Part shown: positions 34,405-43,301 of the stretch, in pieces | How the letters are laid out: every line of letters starts with the position of its first letter | Position numbering within the stretch: position 1 is the stretch's first letter | Assembly (NCBI RefSeq): GCF_033955345.1 | Contig: NZ_CP138332.1 | Coordinates: 1,116,001-1,180,000, forward strand | From: Sphingobacterium bambusae | Lineage (GTDB): Bacteria; Bacteroidota; Bacteroidia; Sphingobacteriales; Sphingobacteriaceae | Reading direction: 5' to 3' | DNA length: 64,000 nucleotides | Program-made: the position numbers and the translations under genes | Notes under the pieces: model-generated | Told to the model about the DNA's origin: nothing | Database searches by the model: none | Seen by the model: the letters and a program-made list of their open reading frames with translations, nothing else

Positions 34405-35427
34405 ATGGGGTTATTTAACTGGTTTACGCAAGAAGTTGCTATCGATTTGGGAACGGCCAACACCCTGATCATACATAATGACAAAGTAGTAGTCGATGAA
34501 CCATCTATCGTTGCCTTCGACCGCACCACCAACAAGGTGATCGCGATAGGGCGGCAGGCCATGCAGATGGAAGGAAAGACTCATGATAACATAAAGACAG
34601 TAAGGCCTCTTCGGGATGGTGTTATTGCTGATTTTACAGCAGCCGAACACCTCATTCGCGGGATGGTGAAACTGGTAAACAACGGAAAGTCGTGGTTTTT
34701 CCCCTCGCTTCGTATGGTGGTATGTATCCCTTCAGGAATCACCGAAGTGGAGAAAAGAGCGGTACGCGACTCTGCCGAGATTGCAGGAGCTAAAGAGGTT
34801 TACCTTATCCACGAACCGATGGCGGCAGCTGTAGGTATCGGTATTGATGTGGAAGAGCCCGTGGGTAACATGATCATCGATATCGGTGGCGGTACCACCG
34901 AGATTGCCGTGATCGCCCTTTCGGGTATTGTTTGCGACCAATCTATTCGCGTAGCCGGAGATAACTTTGACTCCGATATTGTACAATATATCCGTCGTCA
35001 ACATAATATTATGATCGGTGAACGCACCGCAGAAAAAATCAAGATTGAAGTAGGTGCCGCTCTTCCGGAACTACAAGATCCACCAGAGGATTTTGCGGTA
35101 CAAGGACGTGACCTGATGACCGGTATACCTAAACAAATTACCGTTTCTTATACTGAAATAGCACACTGTCTGGATAAATCTATCTCTAAGATCGAAGAAG
35201 CTATCCTAAAAGCCTTGGAAATTACACCGCCAGAACTATCGGCAGATATCTATCAAACCGGTATTTATTTAACTGGTGGTGGAGCCTTGCTGCGTGGTTT
35301 GGATAAACGTATCCAAGCGAAAACCAAGCTTCCTGTGCATGTTGCCGAAGATCCCCTTCGCGCCGTGGTAAGAGGTACAGGCATCGCTTTGAAAAACATT
35401 GGACGATTTAAATTTTTGATGCAGTAA
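34405..35427 (+). CDS. mreB: Rod-shape determining actin-like protein MreB
   Basis: The actin homologue that positions lateral wall synthesis on the inner face of the cytoplasmic membrane. Its 340 residues fit the family. The N-terminus MGLFNWFTQEVAIDLGTANT gives the membrane-binding tip and phosphate-1 loop; IIDIGGGTTEIAVIA is the phosphate-2 loop and YLTGGGALLRGLDKRI the adenosine motif. It is the first gene of mreB-mreC-mreD-mrdA-rodA, all on the same strand. A perfect hairpin separates it from mreC. Confidence 0.97.
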   Translation: MGLFNWFTQEVAIDLGTANTLIIHNDKVVVDEPSIVAFDRTTNKVIAIGRQAMQMEGKTHDNIKTVRPLRDGVIADFTAAEHLIRGMVKLVNNGKSWFFPSLRMVVCIPSGITEVEKRAVRDSAEIAGAKEVYLIHEPMAAAVGIGIDVEEPVGNMIIDIGGGTTEIAVIALSGIVCDQSIRVAGDNFDSDIVQYIRRQHNIMIGERTAEKIKIEVGAALPELQDPPEDFAVQGRDLMTGIPKQITVSYTEIAHCLDKSISKIEEAILKALEITPPELSADIYQTGIYLTGGGALLRGLDKRIQAKTKLPVHVAEDPLRAVVRGTGIALKNIGRFKFLMQ

Positions 35428-35453
35428 CGCGTCTATATAATTTTTCTAACATG

Positions 35454-35493
35454 CGCGATATAGAAAAGAGGTCATCTACTATTCTATATCGCG
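35454..35493 (+). terminator. Intercistronic hairpin between mreB and mreC
   Basis: CGCGATATAGAA (35454-35465) pairs perfectly with TTCTATATCGCG (35482-35493) around a 16-nt loop. No T tract follows, so it is more likely an RNA-processing or stabilising element, or a leaky terminator that lowers mreC-rodA relative to mreB, than a full terminator (inference). Confidence 0.5.
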
Positions 35494-35523
35494 TATTTGT
35501 TGACAGGTAATTAACGGATATTC

Positions 35524-36360
35524 ATGAAAAACCTTTGGCTATTTCTTGTTCGATACAATGCGATCTTCTGGTTTATCCTGTTTTTCTCCGTGTCCATTGC
35601 CCTCGTCGTACAACACAACAGCTACCAACGCACATCCTTTATAAACTCGTCCAATGTCATGGTGGGCTCGTTTTATCAACAGGTCAACTCTTGGAAAAGC
35701 TACCTCTCGCTACATGATGCCAACGAAAAGTTGGCCGCTGAAAACGTCTTGCTAAGACAGCAAATTCAAAACTTGCTTCAAGCGGATACATCGGCTGACT
35801 CGGTACATATTGTAGATTCGATTGAGCAGGGTAGATACGCATTTATTGTGGCCAACGTGGCAAACAACAGTGTGCACCAAAAGAGCAACTACCTCACACT
35901 GGATAAAGGATCTGCAGATGGCGTAGAAAAAGGAATGGGCGTTATCACCAGCAATGGTGTGGTAGGCATTATCCTGCAAACATCGGCTCATTTCAGTTCG
36001 GTGCAATCCTTGCTCCATCCCGACACGAAAATATCCGTAACCTTGGATAGCTCTGAAGTATTTGGATCGCTCGTATGGGGAAGCAATATTGATCCACGTT
36101 TTGGTATGGTGCGGGATATCCCTAACCATGTACAGGTGAAAAAAGGCGAAAAGGTATTTACCTCCGGTTATTCGCTCTTTCCGGCAGGAATACACGTCGG
36201 TAATATTGTCGAAACAGGTATCAAATCTGGGGAAAGCTTCTTGGATCTTAAAATCAAGTTGTCCACCAATTTTAGCAACCTGAACCACGTCTACATCGTC
36301 CGAGATTTGTTAGTCAATGAAAAAGAAACGTTAGAAACAACGAGCCAAGACAATGGGTAA
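35524..36360 (+). CDS. mreC: Rod-shape determining protein MreC
   Basis: The 278-residue bitopic scaffold of the elongasome. One transmembrane helix lies near 12-30 (IFWFILFFSVSIALVV), then a coiled coil of about 60-85 (NEKLAAENVLLRQQIQNLL), and a periplasmic pair of beta-barrels containing GMGVITSNGVVGIILQTSAH. It interacts with MreD, PBP2 and RodA to connect MreB to wall synthesis. The 3' end overlaps mreD by 8 nt, indicating coupling. Confidence 0.93.
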   Translation: MKNLWLFLVRYNAIFWFILFFSVSIALVVQHNSYQRTSFINSSNVMVGSFYQQVNSWKSYLSLHDANEKLAAENVLLRQQIQNLLQADTSADSVHIVDSIEQGRYAFIVANVANNSVHQKSNYLTLDKGSADGVEKGMGVITSNGVVGIILQTSAHFSSVQSLLHPDTKISVTLDSSEVFGSLVWGSNIDPRFGMVRDIPNHVQVKKGEKVFTSGYSLFPAGIHVGNIVETGIKSGESFLDLKIKLSTNFSNLNHVYIVRDLLVNEKETLETTSQDNG

Positions 36361-36880
36361 AGTTATCGTACTAAATATCATCCGATTCTTTGTAGTTGTG
36401 TTGCTGCAGGTGGCCCTATTTAAAAACATAGGTTACTACAATGTAGCTTCCACTTTTCCCTACATTTTCTTTATCCTACTACTGCCCATAGGACTACCCA
36501 ACCTATTGCTCTTCATCTTGGCTTTCCTCACGGGATTGACTATCGATGCATTTTACGATTCAACGGGTGTACATGCCGCGGCCTGCGTGGCATTAGCTCT
36601 TTTCCGAACGTTTTTCCATAAAATTACACTGGAAGTGGAGATAAAAGATTCCTTCAATACCCCATCTCTGGGGGAAATGGGAACAAAATGGTTTCTGCCC
36701 TATGTGTTCTTCGGAACGTTGATTCACCATTTTACACTCTTCTTGGTAGAAGTGTTTTCCTTTTCGAATTTTCTATACACGCTGGCTAGCATCGTTTTAA
36801 GTAGTATCTTTACGTTATGTGTGATCTTCTTGATGAGCTTGCTGGTTTACAGAAGAAAATCACGTATCAACAGTATTTAA
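36353..36880 (+). CDS. mreD: Rod-shape determining protein MreD
   Basis: A 175-residue integral membrane protein with about five hydrophobic segments, matching MreD in length and place. Sequence conservation in this family is low; the call rests on topology and on position between mreC (8-nt overlap) and PBP2 (29-nt gap). It acts in the elongasome with MreC and RodA. Confidence 0.85.
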   Translation: MGKVIVLNIIRFFVVVLLQVALFKNIGYYNVASTFPYIFFILLLPIGLPNLLLFILAFLTGLTIDAFYDSTGVHAAACVALALFRTFFHKITLEVEIKDSFNTPSLGEMGTKWFLPYVFFGTLIHHFTLFLVEVFSFSNFLYTLASIVLSSIFTLCVIFLMSLLVYRRKSRINSI

Positions 36881-36909
36881 TTAAACATTAACATAAGGAC
36901 TTTACGTTC

Positions 36910-38874
36910 ATGAATAGTTTTTTCGCACGTAAATTTGTCATTCAAGGAATATTTATTGCCGTGGCGCTGGTCATTGTGATACGTCTGTTTTATATTCAGA
37001 TTATTGACGAATCGTATTTATTATCAGCCAACAACAATGTGCTTCGAAAAGTCGTCGTGTACCCCGCTCGCGGAGTCGTTTTTGACAGAAATGGAAAAGT
37101 TTTGGTACAAAATGAACCCGTTTACGACCTGCTTGTCACCCCGCGCGAAGCGAAGGAAATCGATACAGCATTACTTTGCCGAATTATCGATATAGACCTA
37201 AAAGGATTTAAAACGCGCATGGACAAAGCGCGCGAACATTCTCCCTATCGGGCATCGATCTTCGAAAAACAGCTTTCTTCGGCTACATATGCCCAACTAC
37301 AGGAACACCTGTATAAATTTCGAGGCTTCTATGTACAGAATAGAACCGTAAGAAGTTATCCAGACAGCATCGCGCCGCAACTGTTGGGCTATATCCAAGA
37401 GGTAAACGAAAAGGACATTAAAAATTCCGATGGGTTTTACCGCTCCGGTGACTACATCGGAGGAAGTGGTATAGAACGCTCCTACGAAGATCTTCTACGC
37501 GGTCAACGTGGTGTAAAAAACCAAATGGTCGATGCGCTGAACCGGCCGAAGGGTGTTTTCATGGAAGGTCGTTATGATACCTTAGCCGTTTCTGGCGAGG
37601 GATTGATCTCTACCATTGACCGAGACCTGCAGCTATTGGCTGAAAAACTGATGAAGGGAAAGATGGGTTCTGTCGTCGCCATTGAGCCCGCAACTGGTGA
37701 AATATTAACATTTGTTAGTGCCCCTTCCTATGATCCAAATATGATGGTTGGTAGACAGCGAGGCAATAATTACATGAAATTACTGAACGACGAAACTAAG
37801 CCCATGTTTATCCGCCCTATCCAAGCGCAATATCCCCCTGGGTCGGTATTTAAGGTCGTTGCAGCACTTACAGCACAACAAGCGGGCATCATCAACCAGC
37901 AAACAGTATTCAATTGCCCGGGAGGCTACCGCTATGGCGGTGGGCGCGCCATTATGCGCTGCACCCACGTACACGGAGCAACAGATCTGGCCAATTCCAT
38001 TATGGGCTCCTGCAATACCTACTATGGATACACCTATGCACGCATGATAGATTCCAGAGGAATGTCGGGACCACAAGCCTACGATATGTGGCGTGAAGGT
38101 TTACTGAAATTTGGACTGGGACAACGGTTGGGGATTGACCTTCCGGGAGAACGCCCCGGACTAGTGCCCACTTCAGACTTTTACACCAAACGTTACGGTA
38201 GCGGTAAATGGCGCTCTGGATACAATATCTCTCTTTCTATCGGACAGGGGGAGCTCGGTATCACGCCATTGCAGATGGCTAATATCATGGCGATTGTGGC
38301 CAACAAAGGCTTCTACTACCGTCCGCACCTTGTTAAAGGAATCGGGGAAAAGAAAATTGTTAAAGAGGAATTTACTGAAAAGATCAGTGCCGGCGTAGAC
38401 GAGAAATATTATGCGCCCGTAATCGAAGGAATGAGCCGCGCAGTGAACCGACCTGGAGGAACGGCCTACAGCGTGCGCATCCCTACTATCGAGATGTGCG
38501 GAAAGACAGGAACCGCCCAAAACCCCCACGGGGAAAACCATGCCGTATTCTTTGCCTTTGCACCACGAGAAAACCCGAAGATTGCCATCGCCGTATTCGT
38601 GGAAAACGCGGGTTACGGAGGCACCTGGGCCGGTCCTATTGCTAATATGCTCGTGGAGAAATATATAAACGATACCATTACGCTTCCTAAATACATACAG
38701 GATAGAATATACAATGCCAACTTTATCCCGAAATCGGAAAAGAAAACAGAGGTAAAAAAAGATACAACAACAAAAAAAGGTGCAGCGAGCCAAGCCGTAA
38801 AAACGACAAAGTCGACCGCCCCTAAAAAAGAATATTTTGTGCACCATAGTCAAGTGAGAAGCCGTTATGAATAA
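36910..38874 (+). CDS. mrdA: Penicillin-binding protein 2 (peptidoglycan D,D-transpeptidase)
   Basis: The elongation-specific transpeptidase that cross-links lateral peptidoglycan. It has 654 residues: a TM anchor at about 10-30, a pedestal/dimerisation domain (about 40-230) and a transpeptidase domain with Ser312-x-x-Lys315 (PPGSVFKV), Ser367-Cys-Asn369 and Lys532-Thr-Gly534 (CGKTGTAQ). The C-terminus has a Lys/Thr-rich tail of about 40 residues (KKDTTTKKGAAS) beyond the domain, probably disordered. It is coupled to rodA by an 8-nt overlap, in keeping with the PBP2-RodA complex. Confidence 0.95.
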   Translation: MNSFFARKFVIQGIFIAVALVIVIRLFYIQIIDESYLLSANNNVLRKVVVYPARGVVFDRNGKVLVQNEPVYDLLVTPREAKEIDTALLCRIIDIDLKGFKTRMDKAREHSPYRASIFEKQLSSATYAQLQEHLYKFRGFYVQNRTVRSYPDSIAPQLLGYIQEVNEKDIKNSDGFYRSGDYIGGSGIERSYEDLLRGQRGVKNQMVDALNRPKGVFMEGRYDTLAVSGEGLISTIDRDLQLLAEKLMKGKMGSVVAIEPATGEILTFVSAPSYDPNMMVGRQRGNNYMKLLNDETKPMFIRPIQAQYPPGSVFKVVAALTAQQAGIINQQTVFNCPGGYRYGGGRAIMRCTHVHGATDLANSIMGSCNTYYGYTYARMIDSRGMSGPQAYDMWREGLLKFGLGQRLGIDLPGERPGLVPTSDFYTKRYGSGKWRSGYNISLSIGQGELGITPLQMANIMAIVANKGFYYRPHLVKGIGEKKIVKEEFTEKISAGVDEKYYAPVIEGMSRAVNRPGGTAYSVRIPTIEMCGKTGTAQNPHGENHAVFFAFAPRENPKIAIAVFVENAGYGGTWAGPIANMLVEKYINDTITLPKYIQDRIYNANFIPKSEKKTEVKKDTTTKKGAASQAVKTTKSTAPKKEYFVHHSQVRSRYE

Positions 38875-40138
38875 GATTGGAGAGAAAAGCTTTTTTGGCC
38901 GCATCGATTGGCTGACAATTTTGCTGTGGTTTGCCCTGTGTATCATCGGTTGGTTCAATATCCACGCCGCGGTTTTTGATCCTGAGCAACCGGGAATTTT
39001 CAACTTGGCCACCAACTACGGAAAGCAGTCGATCTACATCTTTACGGCCTTGCTTATCGGTTTTAGTATATTGATCATCGATGCTAAATTTTTTATTTCA
39101 GCCTCTCCGATCATCTACTTCGTTGTGATTCTCCTATTGGTTGCCGTGCTCGTCGTAGGCCGGAATGTAGGTGGAAACCAAGCTTGGATTCCACTAGGAA
39201 GCTTCCGTTTACAACCTTCTGAATTTGGAAAACTGGCGACCTGCCTCTTGCTAGCATCCTACCTCAGCACACAAACAAATAAACACCCCAACTTAAAAAC
39301 ACTGAGTATCGCATCGGTAATCATCCTTTTTCCGGTAGCCTTGGTCATGCTGCAGCCCGATACGGGATCGGCTTTAGCATTTTTCTCGTTGATCTTTGTG
39401 CTGTATCGTGAAGGTTACGTTGGCAATACCCTACTTATATTAGGCGGACTAGCTATACTCCTGTTCGTTATGGCGCTATTAATTAACCAGTGGATTCTCA
39501 TCGGTTTACTTTTGGTAATTGCCGCCATCTTTGCGTTTATACTCCGCAAAAAGCGGAAACACTTGATCAATATCGGCATCCTTTTCATTGCCTCGTCGGT
39601 CTATGTACTATGTGTAGACTTTGCATACGAACAAATTCTACAACCGCACCAGCGAAACCGTATAGATATTATCTTGGGTAAGATGGACGATCCACGCGGT
39701 CAGGGATACAACCTCAACCAATCTAAAATCGCCATTGGATCCGGGCAACTGTTCGGAAAGGGCTACCTGCAAGGCACGCAAACCAAGTACAATTTCGTTC
39801 CCGAACAGAGCACGGATTTTATATTTTGTACAGTTGGTGAAGAATGGGGTTTTGTAGGTTGTATATTTTTGATATCGATCTATCTTACGCTATTAATACG
39901 CTTGGTAAATCTAGCAGAACGACAACGGACAGCCTTCGCTCGTATCTACGCCTACGGTGTAGCCTCCATCCTCTTCTTCCATTTTTTTATCAACATCGGC
40001 ATGACCATTGGCATTGTACCCGTGATTGGTATTCCGCTCCCGTTCATCAGCTATGGAGGTTCTTCGCTATGGAGCTTTACGATATTACTCTTCATCCTGC
40101 TTAGATTCGACTCGAGCAGAAAAGGGTTAAACGGTTAA
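38867..40138 (+). CDS. rodA: Peptidoglycan glycosyltransferase RodA (SEDS family)
   Basis: Polymerises lipid II during cell elongation, paired with PBP2. The 423 residues give about ten transmembrane segments. SEDS motifs are present: FRLQPSEFGKLATCLLLASY, LQPDTGSALAFF, and the C-terminal GIPLPFISYGGSSLWS. The catalytic Asp region lies in the large extracellular loop (FVPEQSTDFIFCTVGEEWGF). It overlaps mrdA by 8 nt and ends the mre operon, converging on the nucleoside phosphorylase gene with 9 nt between. Confidence 0.95.
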   Translation: MNKIGEKSFFGRIDWLTILLWFALCIIGWFNIHAAVFDPEQPGIFNLATNYGKQSIYIFTALLIGFSILIIDAKFFISASPIIYFVVILLLVAVLVVGRNVGGNQAWIPLGSFRLQPSEFGKLATCLLLASYLSTQTNKHPNLKTLSIASVIILFPVALVMLQPDTGSALAFFSLIFVLYREGYVGNTLLILGGLAILLFVMALLINQWILIGLLLVIAAIFAFILRKKRKHLINIGILFIASSVYVLCVDFAYEQILQPHQRNRIDIILGKMDDPRGQGYNLNQSKIAIGSGQLFGKGYLQGTQTKYNFVPEQSTDFIFCTVGEEWGFVGCIFLISIYLTLLIRLVNLAERQRTAFARIYAYGVASILFFHFFINIGMTIGIVPVIGIPLPFISYGGSSLWSFTILLFILLRFDSSRKGLNG

Positions 40139-40147
40139 TTACAGAAA

Positions 40148-41005
40148 TTACAAGCGGTCGAGCACATAACGAATGGCCTGATCCACTATTTCTTTTGGAT
40201 TGTCCGCGAAGGCATCGTGTACGCGGCTAGCAAGAATAGCGTTGATGGACAAAGCATGATGGCCAAACATGTTAGCCAATGCATAGATACCGGCGGTTTC
40301 CATTTCCAGATTCGTTATCTGACGCCCTTCCAACGACAAGGAATTGGCTTTCTGAATTAAATCGGGATATACATTGATCGAACGTACAGAACGCCCTTGA
40401 GGACCATAAAATCCGGGGGCGGTCATCGTTATTCCTTTGGGCAAATCTGCCGCGATTTGATCAAGCAATCGCGGACTTGCACTGCCCACGTAGGGTGTAA
40501 ATGTCAACGTATCAAAATGCTGCTGCACTTCGTGCTGTATTTTTTCTTCTTCCGCAGAGTAAGGCTTTACGTAATATTGCATCAATGCGTCGAAACCTAT
40601 ACCGTAAGCGCTTGCCAAGATGGTGCCCATTTTGATATCTCCCTGAATAGATCCCGATGTGCCTATACGAATGATATCCAAACTCGTTAAATCGGTTTTC
40701 AGCGTCCGCGTTGTAAAATCAATATTAACTAATGCATCAATCTCATTGAACACGATATCAATATTATCGGTTCCAATCCCGGTCGATATAACGGATATAC
40801 GCTTACCACGCAGCGAACCTGTGTGCGTGATAAACTCTCGCTTTCCTTTCTTGATATCGATCCGATCGAAATAACGGGATACGTCCGCAACCCGATCCGG
40901 ATCGCCCACGAAAATTATCGTTGGCGCCAAATCCTCTGGGAGTAAGTTTAAATGATAGATACTGCCATCTGCATTAAGAATAAGTTCTGAATCCGCTATC
41001 ATCAT
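40148..41005 (-). CDS. Nucleoside phosphorylase (uridine phosphorylase-like)
   Basis: Cleaves a nucleoside with phosphate to a free base and ribose-1-phosphate, for salvage. The 285-residue NP-I fold protein has IIFVGDPDRVADVSRYFD (phosphate-site region), ISVISTGIGTDNIDIVFNE, IRIGTSGSIQ and the ITNLEMETAGIYALANMFGH ribose-binding motif. These fit Udp-type enzymes, but uridine versus purine preference is not certain. It overlaps yigZ by 4 nt and is the last gene of a four-gene minus-strand run. Confidence 0.85.
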   Translation of the reverse strand: MMIADSELILNADGSIYHLNLLPEDLAPTIIFVGDPDRVADVSRYFDRIDIKKGKREFITHTGSLRGKRISVISTGIGTDNIDIVFNEIDALVNIDFTTRTLKTDLTSLDIIRIGTSGSIQGDIKMGTILASAYGIGFDALMQYYVKPYSAEEEKIQHEVQQHFDTLTFTPYVGSASPRLLDQIAADLPKGITMTAPGFYGPQGRSVRSINVYPDLIQKANSLSLEGRQITNLEMETAGIYALANMFGHHALSINAILASRVHDAFADNPKEIVDQAIRYVLDRL

Positions 41006-41619
41006 CTTGTCGTTAAATATGAATACTGCACACCTACTAACTTGTCTAGTTTACTTACAAATTGGTTAACTTGCATTTTGCGAACCTCAACCTCCATAAG
41101 GCAACGGTTGTCGAAATTCTGATTCAAGATACCTAAATTTTCCTCTTTCACCAAACGCATGACCTCATTCATCTGTAAGTAATCAAAAGAAATCTCGTAT
41201 ACATCATTAACGGTTTCCTCCACAATCTCTGCCTCTTCCAATGCAAGCTGGGTGGCACTCTTGTAAGCGTTAATCAGCCCCGGAACGCCCAGTAATGTTC
41301 CTCCGAAATAACGCACCACCACCACCAACACATTTGTGAGGTCTTTTGACAGCAGCATATTCAAGATTGGTCGTCCTGCCGTCCCCGAAGGTTCACCATC
41401 ATCGTTCAACCGGAAAACAGCACGATCGGGCGTAAGCCGATATGCCCAACAATGATGCCGAGCCTTGGGATGCAAGGTCTTTAGATCGGCAATGATCTCC
41501 TTTAATTGATTTTCACTTTTGAAGGGATAGGCGTAAGCCATAAACTTGCTTCCTTTATCCCGAAAAAGTCCCTCACTGGGCCCAGTAATAGTACGATACG
41601 TATCGTCAAATAAACTCAC
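41002..41619 (-). CDS. YigZ/IMPACT family protein
   Basis: A 205-residue protein with the IMPACT N-terminal domain. HHCWAYRLTPDRAVFRLNDD, NDDGEPSGTAGRPIL and VVVVRYFGGTLLGVPGLI are the family signatures, and a ferredoxin-like C-terminal domain of about 65 residues follows. The eukaryotic relative regulates translation through GCN2; the bacterial role is unclear, with nucleic-acid or ribosome contact proposed. It overlaps both neighbours by 4 nt (EamA upstream, phosphorylase downstream). Confidence 0.88.
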   Translation of the reverse strand: MSLFDDTYRTITGPSEGLFRDKGSKFMAYAYPFKSENQLKEIIADLKTLHPKARHHCWAYRLTPDRAVFRLNDDGEPSGTAGRPILNMLLSKDLTNVLVVVVRYFGGTLLGVPGLINAYKSATQLALEEAEIVEETVNDVYEISFDYLQMNEVMRLVKEENLGILNQNFDNRCLMEVEVRKMQVNQFVSKLDKLVGVQYSYLTTR

Positions 41620-42473
41620 AGATATGCAATAATTAACACTGAAATAACCGCAAGCACCAGTCCGATCTTATTGATCAATTGCAGGCGCTCAGAAAAAAAT
41701 ATGATCCCAATACATGCTCCCAAAAGAATGACACCGATGTTCATTCCCGTGAAAACAATAGACGGGCTCTCTGAAAGCGCGCGGTGCGCCTTCATATAGA
41801 ACAAAATGTTCCCAAAGTTAAACAATCCCAAAAGTATCCCCCAAAATACGGAAGCAGTTTTCAGTCGACGTTTTTTGATCCTTAGATCATAGACCAAAAA
41901 AAGAAAGGCCACAAGCATCGCTAAAACGAAGATGACCAGCATCGAGAAGGCGTAGGAAACATGCTGATAAAGGGCTACCTGCTTAAAGAGAATATCTATT
42001 ATCCCCATCCCGACGAATACCGCTAGCGCATAAACCCATTTACCGTTCGCATCCTTAGCTCCCCCTTTCTGCCAACTAATAGAAAATAATATGGCAACAA
42101 GCCCCACTGCAATACCGATCAACTTTGGCGTGGCCATCTTTTCATGGAATAAAAAATAGGCCGCTAACAGCGGAATAAAGAGCGACAACCGCTGTGCAAT
42201 TTCTGTTCGAACGATTCCACTGTATTGAATAGCAAAGGCAATACACAAGAATATTGCAGGCAACAAAATGGCCAATGCGCCATAGTTGGCCCAAGGCAGA
42301 TGAAACCAGTCTGAACTAGGCAACTGCGGACTAAGGAATTGCCAAGTAAGTAAAGCAGCTACCGGATAGTTCCAAACGATGAGATGAAGATGCTTGATTC
42401 CCCGTTGCTTAGCCAACTTGATGATGACGGAAACCGTCACGCTGCATATCACACTAATAAGTACGTACCACAT
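41616..42473 (-). CDS. EamA/DMT superfamily transporter
   Basis: A 285-residue inner-membrane protein with ten predicted helices in two EamA repeats (about 1-140 and 145-285), the topology of drug/metabolite transporters. FSISWQKGGAKDANGKWVYA is the loop between the halves. The substrate is unknown; relatives export amino acids, nucleosides or sugars. It lies 3 nt after the nuclease stop codon and overlaps yigZ by 4 nt, so all four genes should be one transcript. Confidence 0.82.
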   Translation of the reverse strand: MWYVLISVICSVTVSVIIKLAKQRGIKHLHLIVWNYPVAALLTWQFLSPQLPSSDWFHLPWANYGALAILLPAIFLCIAFAIQYSGIVRTEIAQRLSLFIPLLAAYFLFHEKMATPKLIGIAVGLVAILFSISWQKGGAKDANGKWVYALAVFVGMGIIDILFKQVALYQHVSYAFSMLVIFVLAMLVAFLFLVYDLRIKKRRLKTASVFWGILLGLFNFGNILFYMKAHRALSESPSIVFTGMNIGVILLGACIGIIFFSERLQLINKIGLVLAVISVLIIAYL

Positions 42474-42476
42474 AAT

Positions 42477-42956
42477 CTATTTTTTCCATAAACCGCGTCC
42501 ATGATTACGCGCTTCGCGCTCCAATTCTACAAAAAGTTTGGCATATTTTACATTCGGCGGAACAGTATACACCTGCGCATAGCCTTTTTTTACCAATTCC
42601 GCATTCACAAAAGTCTTACCAAGGTAAACGTAGGCCAATATACGACCATAGCGATCACGCTTCCCAACATCTTCCACCAGTCTCACCTTTTTATTGGTCA
42701 GCAATTTCGTCAAGAATACTTTCGATTCCTCGCCATAATAGCCTATCTTTTTTCTTGAAGTGTTTCGTGTTTCTGGAGCATCCACCCCGATTAACCGAAC
42801 TTTATCGCCTTTTTTCGTACCATTTTCGACAACAAAAGTATCACCATCTACCACTCTTTTTACAACAAAAAAACCATCATTTTTAACACAAAAAGACCCA
42901 CATAAAACAATAAAAAAACAACATAAAAATGGTGAAAAAATCAATCTAAAAACCAT
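42477..42956 (-). CDS. Secreted thermonuclease (SNase-like)
   Basis: A 159-residue nuclease with a signal or anchor segment (LIFSPFLCCFFIVLCGSFC) and an SNase OB-fold domain. VDGDTFVVENG, VRLIGVDAPET (catalytic Arg and Asp), GEESKVFLTKLL (catalytic Glu) and DRYGRILAYVYL are all present, so Ca-dependent DNA/RNA cleavage outside the cytoplasm is expected. The start is the ATG at 42956; the frame also has a GTG at 42968. The 5' part of the gene is strongly A/T-skewed compared with its neighbours. It is first in the four-gene run. Confidence 0.88.
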   Translation of the reverse strand: MVFRLIFSPFLCCFFIVLCGSFCVKNDGFFVVKRVVDGDTFVVENGTKKGDKVRLIGVDAPETRNTSRKKIGYYGEESKVFLTKLLTNKKVRLVEDVGKRDRYGRILAYVYLGKTFVNAELVKKGYAQVYTVPPNVKYAKLFVELEREARNHGRGLWKK

Positions 42957-43114
42957 AATCAAAAACACAACTAACTAATAAAAAGATATATACATAAATA
43001 AAACAAGTAAAAAAAACAATATCACAACATCAAAAATTCACTCACAAAAACAATAAAAAAAACATAAAAAACCATCGAAAAAATCATGTTATAAAAAATA
43101 TTTTTAAAAAAATT

Positions 43115-43144
43115 TTGCAGATTAAAAATTAACGTCTACATTTG
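43115..43144 (+). promoter_or_regulatory. Promoter of the pheA-aro operon
   Basis: TTG (43115-43117), 19 bp, then TACATTTG (43137-43144) matches the Bacteroidota consensus. Transcription should start near 43148, about 15 nt before the leader peptide. Confidence 0.7.
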
Positions 43145-43162
43145 ACAAACAAAAAAGAGACA

Positions 43163-43246
43163 ATGACAACAGCAAATACATATTTTTATTTTGGATACTT
43201 TTATTTTAAGGATAAGAGCCGAGATTTGTATGTTGCTGCGAAATAA
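43163..43246 (+). CDS. Phe/Tyr-rich leader peptide of the pheA-aro attenuator
   Basis: A 27-codon ORF beginning at the ATG at 43163 and ending in TAA at 43244-43246, just after a consensus promoter. Codons 7-15 read YFYFGYFYF, that is four Tyr and four Phe in nine residues, and another Tyr follows near the end. It has no resemblance to a functional protein. It precedes prephenate dehydratase (first enzyme of Phe synthesis) and a DAHP synthase/chorismate mutase, and is followed by a terminator with an overlapping antiterminator. This is the layout of classical ribosome-mediated attenuation: shortage of charged Phe- or Tyr-tRNA stalls the ribosome here and lets the downstream genes be transcribed. 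Confidence 0.85.
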   Translation: MTTANTYFYFGYFYFKDKSRDLYVAAK

Positions 43247-43286
43247 GCAAAAAAAGTCTCGGATAACAATTCGGGACTTTTTTTTT
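43219..43286 (+). promoter_or_regulatory. Transcription attenuator: antiterminator and intrinsic terminator
   Basis: Terminator: AAAAAGTCTCG (43251-43261) pairs with CGGGACTTTTT (43272-43282) through 11 bp (one G-U) around a 10-nt loop, ending in a run of nine T (43278-43286). Antiterminator: CCGAGATTT (43219-43227), inside the leader ORF and 12 nt after the last codon of the Phe/Tyr block, is complementary over all 9 positions (one G-U) to AAGTCTCGG (43254-43262), which forms the left arm of the terminator. The two structures are therefore mutually exclusive. The pheA ATG is 15 nt after the T run. Confidence 0.8.
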
Positions 43287-43301
43287 ATTCCAAAAAAATC
43301 A

